Shown: one piece after another, positions 25,522-33,518 of the stretch
Layout: each line of letters starts with the position of its first letter
Numbering within the stretch: position 1 is the stretch's first letter
Source of the DNA: Bacteroidales bacterium
Lineage (GTDB): Bacteria; Bacteroidota; Bacteroidia; Bacteroidales; Marinilabiliaceae
DNA length: 43,501 bases
NCBI GenBank assembly: GCA_024401395.1
Contig: JAKSLD010000024.1
Coordinates: 1 to 43,501 of the forward strand
Direction of reading: 5' to 3'
Notes under the pieces: generated by a model
What the model saw: only the letters and a program-made list of their open reading frames with translations
The model's database searches: none
What the model was told of the DNA's origin: nothing
Translations under genes and position numbers: made by a program

Positions 25522-25549
25522 TTGTCTAAGAGTAAATATTTATTGAACG

Positions 25550-25579
25550 CAAATGTAAAAGAGTCAATTATCTATGCAA
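25550..25579 (-). promoter_or_regulatory. strong Bacteroidota-type promoter of the second GH28 gene
   Basis: On the minus strand TTG (25577-25579), exactly 19 nt, then TACATTTG followed by C (25550-25557). This matches the consensus in both boxes and spacing. It stands about 29 nt before the first start codon. Confidence 0.82.
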
Positions 25580-25620
25580 GTAGGTAATTTGCTTTATGTC
25601 AATTTATCCCCCTTATTCCG

Positions 25621-27042
25621 TTACTTCTTTATAAGATAGAGGCCAGAATAGACGATAAAAGCATTGAGAATAATAAGTTCAAAGCCCATAGTGTATCCTC
25701 CCAATAAGTAGGGAGATATAATGTTGAAGAAATAAGAGAGGATAGGACCTGATATACATATCAGAGGAACGAATTTTTCATTGACCTTATAAGGTTTTGC
25801 CATTCCGAAGACGAACAGCCCCAATAGAGGACCGTATGTATAGCCAGCGAGGGTGAAAATCGTACTAACTACGGAGCGGTCGTTTATGGCATCGGCTATA
25901 AGAACGACAGCAATCAATGCCACGGCAAAGGCGATAGTTGTGATACTTTTTGTTCTTTCAGTCTTTTTGTCGGCAGATTCCACGTCCTTGTTTAAGATAT
26001 CAACGCACCAAACAGTTGTTAGAGCAGTCAGAGAAGAATCTGTACTAGACAAAGCAGCAGCAACTATTCCCAAAACGAAGCATACCCCTATGAAAGGAGT
26101 CAGATGATATTGAGCGATAGTAGGGTATAACTGATCTGTCATTGACGGTATTTCCATTCCAAGATGTTCAGAGTAGGCAGTCAGGAGAGTTCCAAGCATC
26201 AAGAACAACATAGTACAAAGAACAAAAGCGAGAGAGAACACCACAAGGTTTTTCTGCGCATCATGTCTGTTTTTGCAAGTGAGGCTCTTCTGCATGATAT
26301 TCTGGTCGAGACCATTCATCACTATTACTATAGCAATGCCGGACAAGAAATGCTTCGGGAGGAAAGATGCAGAGCGCCAATCAGTATCGAATAATTCGAA
26401 AGTATGATGCTGAGATACGAGAGACAATATGTCGCCACATTCTATATTCATAGATTGAGCTATAGTCCAGATAGTCGCTATGACGGCAAATAAGAGGCAT
26501 AAAGTCTGGAGAGTATCAGTCCATACTACAGCTTTGATTCCTACTTTTCGGATATAGAGCCATACGATGATGATAGCCACAATAGCTTCGACCCACAGAG
26601 GTACCCCCATATTCTTAAAAATGACCACTTGGAGGACACTGAGAGCCAGATAGAATCTGAGGCCAGCTCCAAGCAACTGAGAGCACAAGAAAAAGGCGGC
26701 TCCAGTCCTATGGGTTATATTTCCGAATCGATCGCCCAGGTAGCTATAGATGCTGATAAGTTTACGTTTATAGTACAAGGGGATGAGGACAAAAGCAATA
26801 ATCTGATACCCCACGAGATTGCCGAGTACGAATTGCAAGTAGTGCCATGAGTTCGTAGCCACTTCGCCAGGAACAGATACGAAAGTAACGCCAGATATAG
26901 AAGCGCCAATCATTCCGAAAGCCACTACGAACCAAGGAGACGAATGGTCGCCGGTGAAAAAAGCACCAGATTTAGCTTTACGAGTTGTGGCCCAAGCGAC
27001 AACGAAAACGATTATTATGTAAGAAGTAAGAGCTATTAGCAT
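25621..27042 (-). CDS. sodium:solute symporter (SSS family)
   Basis: 473 residues with about 13 transmembrane helices. Family features include the N-terminal TTRKAKSGAFFTGDHSSPWFVVAFGMIGASISGVTFVSVPG and the later AAALSSTDSSLTALTTVWCVDIL, which forms part of the sodium site. The substrate (sugar, uronate, amino acid or sialic acid) cannot be told; the neighbouring GH28 makes a sugar-acid possible, but that gene has a separate promoter. It begins 2 nt after the stop of the DUF6340-like gene and so belongs to the amidase-MlaD transcript. Confidence 0.92.
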   Translation of the reverse strand: MLIALTSYIIIVFVVAWATTRKAKSGAFFTGDHSSPWFVVAFGMIGASISGVTFVSVPGEVATNSWHYLQFVLGNLVGYQIIAFVLIPLYYKRKLISIYSYLGDRFGNITHRTGAAFFLCSQLLGAGLRFYLALSVLQVVIFKNMGVPLWVEAIVAIIIVWLYIRKVGIKAVVWTDTLQTLCLLFAVIATIWTIAQSMNIECGDILSLVSQHHTFELFDTDWRSASFLPKHFLSGIAIVIVMNGLDQNIMQKSLTCKNRHDAQKNLVVFSLAFVLCTMLFLMLGTLLTAYSEHLGMEIPSMTDQLYPTIAQYHLTPFIGVCFVLGIVAAALSSTDSSLTALTTVWCVDILNKDVESADKKTERTKSITTIAFAVALIAVVLIADAINDRSVVSTIFTLAGYTYGPLLGLFVFGMAKPYKVNEKFVPLICISGPILSYFFNIISPYLLGGYTMGFELIILNAFIVYSGLYLIKK

Positions 27043-27044
27043 TA

Positions 27045-28064
27045 TTAGTGTTTTCTCTTAGTCATTTGTCTGTCGAGACGGAGAAGGTCCTTCTTTCTAG
27101 CTTCCAGCATGCCGAACAATTCGTTGCAATACTCCTTTTCAGATTTCATTCCATGAAATTCATCCAATATATCCAGGGCTTTAGAACACCATATAGCAGC
27201 TGCGTCTATATTTCCCTCCCTTTCATAGGTGAGAGAGATGTCGATAGCAGCGCGGAATCTGTTCTTTTTATGACTATTCTCGTATATAGAATAGAGCAAA
27301 TCTCTAGAAGCTTTGAAATTCTCCTGTTCAAGAAGATCTATAGCGTCGATGAATTTTCGATTATGAGAATAGAAAGCGAAGCGTTCAATCTTAGTCCAAG
27401 AAGGAGTCAGATCGGCAGCCATCTGCGCAGCCAGTTCCTTTGATATTTCGTATGAGATTACCCTATGAGTCTTTAATTCAAAGAGATCAGAGGCTCCCTC
27501 TATAGATTTATTGTATGGCTCGAATTCACGTTTGTGACCAGAGCGGGATATCAGCGCCCATTTGCATCTGCCTGTAGCTTTAGAATTGATATAGTATTCG
27601 TCTTGGTTATTATAGTTTTCAAGATTATCAGGATGAACAGGAGTATGTGTTATTTTTAAGTCGAGCGAATCTAGCAGTAAGATAGCGTTTGCGTGATAGG
27701 CAGAACATAAAGAATCTGCTATATAAGGCACTATTTCAGAATCTATTATTTTGTTATGTACTTTGACAGGAATATACTGGTATGCGTTAAGTTCTGTATA
27801 AGCTATAGTAGGCACAACCAGATTTATTCTATTATCGATAAATACTATGCCTTCGCGCAAAAAATCGTTAGAGATATAAGTCGAATCAGTCCAATTATTA
27901 GGGCGTACACCGCTAACGATAAGCAATGTGTCGATGTTTCCCGGCAAAGTGTACTTAGCAGGCATCAAAGTTTCGAATGAGTATAAAGAGTGACAAGAAG
28001 CAGTGGCAATCAAAAATGCCAGAGATATACATATTTGTGTAATGAAATTAATAGCTCGATTCAT
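27045..28064 (-). CDS. DUF6340-like lipoprotein
   Basis: 339 residues beginning with a lipoprotein signal (LIATASC, Cys near residue 24). The segment LMPAKYTLPGNIDTLLIVSG is typical of the DUF6340-like Bacteroidota lipoproteins. The C-terminal part (about 225-320) has helical repeats of TPR character (IDLLEQENFKASRDLLYSIYENSHKKNRFRAAIDISLTYEREGNIDAAAIWCSKALDIL). Function unknown; a periplasmic or outer-membrane scaffold is likely. It lies 28 nt after the mlaD-like gene. Confidence 0.75.
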   Translation of the reverse strand: MNRAINFITQICISLAFLIATASCHSLYSFETLMPAKYTLPGNIDTLLIVSGVRPNNWTDSTYISNDFLREGIVFIDNRINLVVPTIAYTELNAYQYIPVKVHNKIIDSEIVPYIADSLCSAYHANAILLLDSLDLKITHTPVHPDNLENYNNQDEYYINSKATGRCKWALISRSGHKREFEPYNKSIEGASDLFELKTHRVISYEISKELAAQMAADLTPSWTKIERFAFYSHNRKFIDAIDLLEQENFKASRDLLYSIYENSHKKNRFRAAIDISLTYEREGNIDAAAIWCSKALDILDEFHGMKSEKEYCNELFGMLEARKKDLLRLDRQMTKRKH

Positions 28065-28092
28065 GGTTATAAGTTATGATAGTGAATAATGC

Positions 28093-29028
28093 CTATTTTT
28101 TACCGAATACAGACACATTTATATATCTGCTAGGGTTAGCCTTGATATCGATAAGGAGTTCGTTAAGGCTATTTATCGTAGCGTCGACGTTCTCGTACAA
28201 CTCCTTGTCGTTGATAACCTTACCTAGAGTTCCCTCGCTAGATTTAACCTGAGCTACAAGTTGGTCCAGAGAAGTAGATATAGATTTAAGGTTTATCATT
28301 GTTGAGTCGATGCCATTATTAGCGAGGGCATCAGATAATTTGCTAAAGTTGATCATGATGCTATCGATGCGCTGGTTCTGGCGGCTGAGAGTGCCAGAGA
28401 GGTCGTTAAGGTTAGTCATAAGACCATTGATGTCGCCTTTCTGACTAGTCATGCGAGCAAGATTATTGCTTATGACCTCGAAATTCTGCATAGCCTTAGA
28501 CATAGAAGCAATAGCGTCATCAAGTTTTTTGCCGTTTTCGCCCTGCAATAGATGGACCAAAGCCTCATCTGTATGCCCCATAAGAGACTCAGCCTTATCC
28601 TTCATAGGCATAAGTTGGTCGGTGAGGCCAGACAATATACCAGCGTTAATTGTATCGCCGGATACTGTAATGGCATCAGAAGAGCCGAGATGGAGTTCTA
28701 CGCCCTTGCCGCCGAGGATATCAGTGCTACATACCAATGCGCGAGAATCCATAGGAATGTCGATATTAGCCTCGATTGCGAAAGTAACGCAAAATACGTT
28801 ACCCTTGCCCTTAGGGTTCTTGATGAGATCGATGCCACGTACGCTACCGATTTTGAATCCAGAATAGATGACAGGGCAAGCCTCGGAGAGACCATCTACA
28901 TTATCGTAGAGGGCGTATAGCTTCTTGCCTCTATAGAGGAGATCCTCGCCTTTGAGGTAATTAATGCCGAAAACAACAATCAATATGCTGGCGAGAGCGA
29001 AAATTCCTATGCGTATATTTCTTTTCAT
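28093..29028 (-). CDS. mlaD: MlaD/MCE-domain phospholipid transport protein
   Basis: 311 residues with one N-terminal membrane anchor (about 4-24) and one MCE domain (about 36-115, including LYDNVDGLSEACPVIYSGFKIGSVRGIDLI), followed by a long helical region (about 140-290) of coiled-coil character. MCE proteins form rings or tubes carrying lipids between inner and outer membranes. The MlaE/MlaF permease and ATPase are not in the window. The start overlaps the amidase stop by 4 nt, a link between amidase and MCE genes that I recall as common in Bacteroidota. Confidence 0.92.
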   Translation of the reverse strand: MKRNIRIGIFALASILIVVFGINYLKGEDLLYRGKKLYALYDNVDGLSEACPVIYSGFKIGSVRGIDLIKNPKGKGNVFCVTFAIEANIDIPMDSRALVCSTDILGGKGVELHLGSSDAITVSGDTINAGILSGLTDQLMPMKDKAESLMGHTDEALVHLLQGENGKKLDDAIASMSKAMQNFEVISNNLARMTSQKGDINGLMTNLNDLSGTLSRQNQRIDSIMINFSKLSDALANNGIDSTMINLKSISTSLDQLVAQVKSSEGTLGKVINDKELYENVDATINSLNELLIDIKANPSRYINVSVFGKK

Positions 29029-30182
29029 TTCTTGCTTTCTTTCTTTTTTGCTTGTCGGACACTTGTTTTTTCTCCATCACAAAAAGCGATGATGAAAGCG
29101 TCTTCGTATTTGGTCTTAACTTTCTTGAGCAACTCCTGAGCCTCGTCGTAAGTTCTGACGTGACCTATTGTTACCTTATGCTTGTTATCCTCCTTAATTA
29201 TTTCGACTGGGCCGAACTTGTCAGAGACCTTAGCTCGTTTAGGGTCCGAAACTGTAGCAACCTGAATGCGGTAGCATACCCCCTTGTTGTAATTTTCAGG
29301 TTCTGGCTTATTCTTTTCAATCTTGACAGAAACGCTATTGCTTCCATCATATTGCTCCTTATATTTTCTAAAAGAATTATACAAAGATAGTGCCAATTGT
29401 GCTCTTCCCTCCTCGGAATTTAAGTACTTTTCCTCCTCGGCGTTACTCAAGTATCCAAGTTCTGCCAAAACACTAGGCATAGAAGTCTGGCGCAATACGA
29501 GGAATCCAGCCTGACGTACACCCTTGTCCTCGCGTCCCTGTTCAGCGAAGGCGCTCTGCATCTGTATAGCCATCTGTATGCTCTGGTCCTGATAGCGATT
29601 CTGCAAGAGAGAGAAAATGATGTACGACTCAGGGTCGTTAGGGTCGAATCCCTCGTACTTATTAGAATAGTCGTCCTCCATCGTAATTACAGAGTTCTCC
29701 TTTTGAGCTACCTCGAGGTTATCCTGAGAGCGGTGGAGACCCAACACGTATGTTTCGGCTCCGTATATTGCCTTATTGACAGAAGCGTTAGCGTGGATAG
29801 AGATAAAAAGGTCGGCCTTATTCTTGTTAGCTATTATGGCACGCTCATCGAGAGGAATAAAGACATCCTTATCGCGAGTGTAGATAGTTTTTACAGAAGG
29901 AATGCTATCATTGATAAGTTTTCCGAAACGAAGAGCTACATCGAGGACGATATCCTTCTCCTGAGCTTTCTTGCCGAGGGCACCAGGGTCTTTGCCACCG
30001 TGACCAGGGTCGATGACTACAGTAGAAAGAGTCTTATTGTTTTGTGCGATAGTGTATATGTTTGCAATGCCACAGAAAAATAGTGTTAACGCAGCATAGA
30101 AGATATATCTCAGCATAATTTTGCTCATTTGTGAATAGTATTCCATTGTTGTCACGTCACTTTCAGGGTACCTTATAGTCAC
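29025..30182 (-). CDS. N-acetylmuramoyl-L-alanine amidase (Amidase_3) with C-terminal SPOR-like domain
   Basis: Periplasmic zinc enzyme that cuts the glycan-peptide bond of peptidoglycan, typically during cell separation. Residues about 52-245 form the Amidase_3 domain with ligands in VVIDPGHGGKDPGALG, the EKDIVLDVALR segment, FISIHANA and the catalytic VLAELGYLSNAEEE. A linker and a SPOR-like C-terminal domain (about 305-375, YRIQVATVSDPKRAKV) follow, the latter binding denuded glycan strands. The hydrophobic signal (LRYIFYAALTLFFCGIANIYTIAQ) begins only near residue 24, so the real start is probably M19 (30128) or M23 (30116) instead of 30182. First gene of the amidase-mlaD-DUF6340-symporter run. 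Confidence 0.92.
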   Translation of the reverse strand: MTIRYPESDVTTMEYYSQMSKIMLRYIFYAALTLFFCGIANIYTIAQNNKTLSTVVIDPGHGGKDPGALGKKAQEKDIVLDVALRFGKLINDSIPSVKTIYTRDKDVFIPLDERAIIANKNKADLFISIHANASVNKAIYGAETYVLGLHRSQDNLEVAQKENSVITMEDDYSNKYEGFDPNDPESYIIFSLLQNRYQDQSIQMAIQMQSAFAEQGREDKGVRQAGFLVLRQTSMPSVLAELGYLSNAEEEKYLNSEEGRAQLALSLYNSFRKYKEQYDGSNSVSVKIEKNKPEPENYNKGVCYRIQVATVSDPKRAKVSDKFGPVEIIKEDNKHKVTIGHVRTYDEAQELLKKVKTKYEDAFIIAFCDGEKTSVRQAKKKESKK

Positions 30183-30193
30183 TGTCTGCTTAC

Positions 30194-30237
30194 GGTGTGC
30201 ATTAAGGGAAGTATAAGGTTGCTCGCAATTTTTTTAT
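30194..30237 (+). repeat. minimal 11-bp element E with conserved 3' core
   Basis: GTGTGCATTAA (30195-30205) and GGGAAGTATAA (30206-30216) followed by GGTTGCTCGCAATTTTTTTAT (split as GGTTGCTCGC + AATTTTTTTAT, 30217-30237). Only two units, so it shows the smallest form of the family. It lies in the divergent spacer between amidase and methyltransferase, downstream of the amidase -7 box and hence in its leader. Confidence 0.75.
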
Positions 30238-30273
30238 TATCGAGCCATTTGAATCTGCCGTGTATTGTAGTTA

Positions 30274-30281
30274 CAAATTTA
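30274..30281 (-). promoter_or_regulatory. -7 box for the amidase operon
   Basis: TAAATTTG on the minus strand. No TTG at the expected distance. It would give a leader of 85-150 nt that carries element E. Confidence 0.5.
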
Positions 30282-30302
30282 TATCATTTTTGTGGAAATG
30301 GC

Positions 30303-30310
30303 TAACTTTG
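30303..30310 (+). promoter_or_regulatory. -7 box for the methyltransferase gene
   Basis: TAACTTTG followed by T, 25 nt before the start codon at 30336. A -33 TTG is not evident. Confidence 0.55.
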
Positions 30311-30335
30311 TGACCAAATATAAGGTTAAGACCAT

Positions 30336-31121
30336 ATGTTATCATTAATTGAAAGACATTATAATAAGCATAAAGAGGATTTGCGTCTTCAGAGGCGTCA
30401 TGGAATAGTAGAGTACACGGTATCGATGCACTATATACATAAATATCTTGAAGAGATGGGAGAGAAGTCGGGTATCAAGATACTAGATGTCGGTGCGGGT
30501 ACCGGCAGGTACACCATTGCCTTGAAGAACGAGGGGTATGACGCCGAAGCAGTAGAGCTCGTTCAGCACAATATAGATGTGATGAAAAAGAACGATGCAG
30601 AGGTAAGAGTAAGAAAGGGAGATGCGAGAGACCTGTCATTCCTTCCAGATGAGACATACGATATGGTCATATTATTTGGTCCGTTATATCATTTACCATC
30701 AGAAGAAGACAAGGTAAAAGCGCTATCAGAGGCGAAAAGAGTGACGAAGAGAGGAGGGTTGATATTGGTAGCCTATCTGATGAACGACTACAGCATACTT
30801 ACATACTGCTTTGCCGAAAACCGTATGTCAAAATTGATGGAGAGCGGTTTTGTGGACGAAGAATTTCATGTGAGGACGCCAGAAGGAGAGCTATACGACT
30901 ATGTAAGAATAGAAGATGCAGACAGATTGAATAAGAAAGTAGGGTTAGAGAGACAGTTGGTTTTCTCGCCAGAGGGGGCGTCAGATTTCATGAGGACGCA
31001 GTTGAATTACATGACCGACGAAAATTTCGAGCTATTTATAAGATATCAGATACAGATGTCGGCGCGGCCAGAAGTAGTTGGAGCTGGGTCGCACATTGTA
31101 GATGTTGTAAAGAAAGTATAA
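30336..31121 (+). CDS. class I SAM-dependent methyltransferase
   Basis: 261 residues with the Rossmann methyltransferase motifs: I, ILDVGAGTGRYTIAL (about 49-63); II, DAEAVELVQ; a loop ending GDARDLSF; and IV, YDMVILFGPLYHLPSEEDKVKALSEAKRVTKRGGLIL. The C-terminal half (about 150-261) is a substrate domain. The substrate is unknown; the LFGPLYHL motif is common in small-molecule methyltransferases of gut Firmicutes and Bacteroidota. It stands alone on the plus strand between minus-strand genes, with its own promoter box and terminator. Confidence 0.9.
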   Translation: MLSLIERHYNKHKEDLRLQRRHGIVEYTVSMHYIHKYLEEMGEKSGIKILDVGAGTGRYTIALKNEGYDAEAVELVQHNIDVMKKNDAEVRVRKGDARDLSFLPDETYDMVILFGPLYHLPSEEDKVKALSEAKRVTKRGGLILVAYLMNDYSILTYCFAENRMSKLMESGFVDEEFHVRTPEGELYDYVRIEDADRLNKKVGLERQLVFSPEGASDFMRTQLNYMTDENFELFIRYQIQMSARPEVVGAGSHIVDVVKKV

Positions 31122-31127
31122 AAAAAC

Positions 31128-31163
31128 AGAGAGCCAGGTTTAGAAGCCCAGCTCTCTATTTTT
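31128..31163. terminator. bidirectional terminator
   Basis: AGAGAGC (31128-31134) pairs with GCTCTCT (31151-31157). An A6 run lies before it and a T5 run after it, so it can serve the plus-strand methyltransferase and the minus-strand gene ending at 31184. Confidence 0.8.
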
Positions 31164-31183
31164 ATATGATATAGATAGTATTG

Positions 31184-31666
31184 TTATTTCTTTGTAAGGA
31201 GAGAAGTGACAGCAGAAGTAAGGATTGTAGCCATATCTGTTGTACCAGGCTTCTCGCTCTTATTGAGCTGGCCTACCAAGTCGGTAATATTAGTAATTGA
31301 CTTGAGGTTTACAGCGCTAGCGATGCTCTCAGCGATAGAAGAACCCTGAGACTTAGCCTCCTTTTGAGAATTACCCTGAGAAGTGAAGTAAGTAGTAAGG
31401 AGAGTACCTATAGTCTTAAGATCGATTTTGCCATCCAAAATATTCTTAACTGCAGCTATTGTAGTTGCTGTAGTAGTGAGGTTCTGGAGACTATCGAGGA
31501 GACCGCCGCCATTGTTGGAAGCTGCATTATTGTTATTGCCAGCAGCTGCTGTTGCTATAGTAGAGAGAGTCTCTAGCCAGTTAGTCTCTGGTTCTGGTTG
31601 TTGCTTTTGCATTTTCTGGCTCAATACAGAACCAGCTACTTTAGTTAGTGCATCAAATAGTCCCAT
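31184..31666 (-). CDS. low-complexity protein of unknown function
   Basis: 160 residues, no signal peptide. It starts MGLFDALTKVAGSVLSQKM, carries an Asn/Ala/Gly-rich linker (AAAGNNNNAASNNGGG, about 38-53) and then Thr/Ser/Ala-rich amphipathic helices (LQNLTTTATTIAAVKNIL, IGTLLTTYFTSQG, MATILTSAVTSLL). The pattern of short helices with an N-terminal GLFD resembles DUF937-like or other self-assembling bacterial proteins, but no family is claimed. Two flanking terminator or dyad structures suggest an independent transcript. Confidence 0.75.
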   Translation of the reverse strand: MGLFDALTKVAGSVLSQKMQKQQPEPETNWLETLSTIATAAAGNNNNAASNNGGGLLDSLQNLTTTATTIAAVKNILDGKIDLKTIGTLLTTYFTSQGNSQKEAKSQGSSIAESIASAVNLKSITNITDLVGQLNKSEKPGTTDMATILTSAVTSLLTKK

Positions 31667-31672
31667 AATTCA

Positions 31673-31738
31673 AAAGGTTTTGTAAAGTTATTATGGTTAT
31701 AGATACGATGAGATACCTTGTTTTGTTACAAAACCTTT
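31673..31738. repeat. 13-bp inverted repeat spanning the yjjG 3' end and the next spacer
   Basis: AAAGGTTTTGTAA (31673-31685) and TTACAAAACCTTT (31726-31738) are a perfect 13-bp dyad with a 40-nt loop. The right arm overlaps the last codons of the yjjG-like gene (stop at 31726) and the left arm ends 7 nt before the next start at 31666. A smaller palindrome, GTTTTGTTACAAAAC, shares the right arm. It may form an mRNA hairpin between the two genes. Confidence 0.6.
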
Positions 31739-32427
31739 AGAAGATCGGGCAAGGATTCGATAGTTTCAGTGTTCATGCCCTCAGCCATACAGTTGCGCGA
31801 ATTATAGAAGAAAGTACGTATACCATACTCCTGAGCTCCGTTTATGTCGTTATCGGGGCTATCCCCAACCAATGCGCATTCCTGTGGAGTTGCGTTGATA
31901 CGAGACAACACGATATCGAAGAACTCCTTTCTAGGTTTCATAAAGCCAATTTCCTCGGATATGAAAATCTGGTTGATATACTGACCGATACCGCTATTCT
32001 TAGTTTTTTTGTACTGGACCTCTTTGAACCCATTAGTTACGATATGCATATCATAGCCCTTCTCCTTCAGTGCGGAGAGGGTTTCGAGAGCGCCAGGCAT
32101 CACCTTATTCAAACGAGTAGTGGTATCATCGAGGTAGAAATCAGATATTTCCTTTGAGAGTTTCCAGTCGTTGAGTCCGGCACCCTCTAGAGGACGCCAG
32201 AAACGAGCGACTTTAAGTTGTTCCTTGCTAATCATTCCAACTCCGTACTGATTCCACAAGATAGAGTTGTGCATATCATAAATACGGTGGAACTCCTCGT
32301 AGGACTCGAACCAATCGGCGAGAGCGTATTTCTCCCATACCACGCGCATAGTAGCGTCGCTATTGACGGCAAAATCCCAAAGAGTGTGGTCTAGATCAAA
32401 CAGTATATGTTTTATCTTATTTATCAC
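31726..32427 (-). CDS. yjjG: YjjG-family HAD nucleotidase
   Basis: Haloacid-dehalogenase phosphatase; YjjG enzymes dephosphorylate non-canonical pyrimidine nucleotides. The 233 residues hold HAD motif I HILFDLDHTLWDF (nucleophile D in DLDHT), motif II in HIVTNGF, motif III lysine in GFMKPRKEFF and motif IV in ALVGDSPDNDINGAQEYGI, with a helical cap between I and II. It starts 10 nt after the SDR stop, so the two are probably one transcript. Confidence 0.88.
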   Translation of the reverse strand: MINKIKHILFDLDHTLWDFAVNSDATMRVVWEKYALADWFESYEEFHRIYDMHNSILWNQYGVGMISKEQLKVARFWRPLEGAGLNDWKLSKEISDFYLDDTTTRLNKVMPGALETLSALKEKGYDMHIVTNGFKEVQYKKTKNSGIGQYINQIFISEEIGFMKPRKEFFDIVLSRINATPQECALVGDSPDNDINGAQEYGIRTFFYNSRNCMAEGMNTETIESLPDLLKVL

Positions 32428-32437
32428 TATAAAATAA

Positions 32438-33202
32438 TTAATGACGATCTACATAATAAGGCATAGCCTGTTGTGTAGGCATGATCAGCATATCGTTGAT
32501 ACATACGTGAGAAGGACGAGATATGATGAATTCTATAGCAGAAGCTATATCATCAGCCGAGAGAGGTTTTACGCCCTCGTAAACCTTCTTGGCACGAGCC
32601 TCGTCGCCTCTGTAGCGTACGGTAGAAAATTCGGTATTTACCATACCAGGAGCTATAGAAGATACCTTGATGCCATATTTAAGAAGGTCGATACGCATAG
32701 CCTGAGTAATGGCGTCTACGGCGTGTTTGGTAGCGCAATAGACGTTACCACCATAGTATACGTGCTTACCTGCGACGCTAGAAAGGTTAATTATATGGCC
32801 TTCGCCATTCTCCTTCATAGTCTGAGATACGAGTTGAGAAATATAGAGCAGACCCTTGACATTAGTATCAATCATCTGGTCCCACTCATTATCGTCGCAC
32901 ATTTCAAAAGAATCATCGCCCAAAGCAAGGCCAGCATTATTTACCAGAATCTTGAGATGTTTCTTCCAAGACTCAGGGAGCATATCGTAAGAGTCGAATA
33001 CCTCATGTTTGTCGCGAATGTCAAAATTGAGAATATATGATTCGACTCCAGAAGTTTTTTCTATTTCGTTGCAAAGATCTTGCAGAAGAGGGAGTCGGCG
33101 TCCTGTGATTGCGATATTATAACCTCTTCTAGCGAGCATAAGAGCTGTTGCGCGTCCAATTCCCGATGTTGCACCTGTTACTATTGCTGTCTTTATTTCC
33201 AT
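32438..33202 (-). CDS. short-chain dehydrogenase/reductase
   Basis: NAD(P)-dependent oxidoreductase of about 254 residues. Cofactor motif AIVTGATSGIGRATAL near the start, NNAGLALG, catalytic serine in INLSSVAGKH and YCATK (Tyr and Lys) follow. The closest named group is the serine 3-dehydrogenase/YdfG-like classical SDRs; the substrate is not known. The frame extends upstream to 33283, but a -7 box at 33248-33255 and the loss of homology before MEIKTAIVTG argue for the start at 33202. It is upstream of the YjjG gene by 10 nt. Confidence 0.9.
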   Translation of the reverse strand: MEIKTAIVTGATSGIGRATALMLARRGYNIAITGRRLPLLQDLCNEIEKTSGVESYILNFDIRDKHEVFDSYDMLPESWKKHLKILVNNAGLALGDDSFEMCDDNEWDQMIDTNVKGLLYISQLVSQTMKENGEGHIINLSSVAGKHVYYGGNVYCATKHAVDAITQAMRIDLLKYGIKVSSIAPGMVNTEFSTVRYRGDEARAKKVYEGVKPLSADDIASAIEFIISRPSHVCINDMLIMPTQQAMPYYVDRH

Positions 33203-33247
33203 TTTTCTGATAGTGTCGTAATAATTCGTTCTTTGAATTTTACGCCA

Positions 33248-33255
33248 CAAAGGTA
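33248..33255 (-). promoter_or_regulatory. -7 box of the SDR gene
   Basis: TACCTTTG on the minus strand, about 46 nt before the chosen start at 33202. It lies downstream of the longer candidate start at 33283, which supports the shorter protein. No well-spaced -33 TTG. Confidence 0.6.
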
Positions 33256-33296
33256 ATAATGTTTCACGAAATAATGAGGGCAAGTCTAAATCAGGG

Positions 33297-33413
33297 ATAG
33301 ACCTATTCTAGACCTATAGACCTCCTATACTAGACCTATGCTACACCTATACTACACCTATACGAGACCCTTGCTAGACCTATAGAGCACCCTCGTCCAT
33401 CGTAATTTTTTCA
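33297..33413 (+). repeat. 11-bp tandem array B with conserved 3' core
   Basis: The longest array: TTCTAGACCTA (33306-33316), TAGACCTCCTA (33317-33327), TACTAGACCTA (33328-33338), TGCTACACCTA (33339-33349), TACTACACCTA (33350-33360), TACGAGACCCT (33361-33371), TGCTAGACCTA (33372-33382), TAGAGCACCCT (33383-33393), then the core CGTCCATCG TAATTTTTT (33394-33411). It uses the same unit as array A, 32 kb away; 18 nt (33322-33339) are identical to 1056-1073. It lies between the SDR promoter and the GH127 terminator. Confidence 0.9.
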
Positions 33414-33431
33414 AAATAAGAGGATAAAACA

Positions 33432-33464
33432 AGAGGCTGTGTCGGTAATTATGACACAGCCTCT
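33432..33464 (-). terminator. terminator of the GH127 gene
   Basis: GAGGCTGTGTC (33433-33443) pairs perfectly with GACACAGCCTC (33453-33463), with one more A-T pair outside. On the minus strand it is followed by a T-rich TTGTTTTA. It lies 55 nt beyond the GH127 stop. Confidence 0.85.
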
Positions 33465-33518
33465 ATAGTTGTATTAGGGAAGTATGAAAATACTGCTTAT
33501 AGGCAATAAACTATGGGG

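Noticed and set aside
33202-33283. 27-residue N-terminal extension of the SDR
   Set aside because: The -7 box at 33248-33255 lies inside it, and SDR homology begins at MEIKTAIVTG.
33306-33393. CRISPR array at the longest tandem repeat
   Set aside because: Units are 11 bp, contiguous and without spacers; no cas gene is present.
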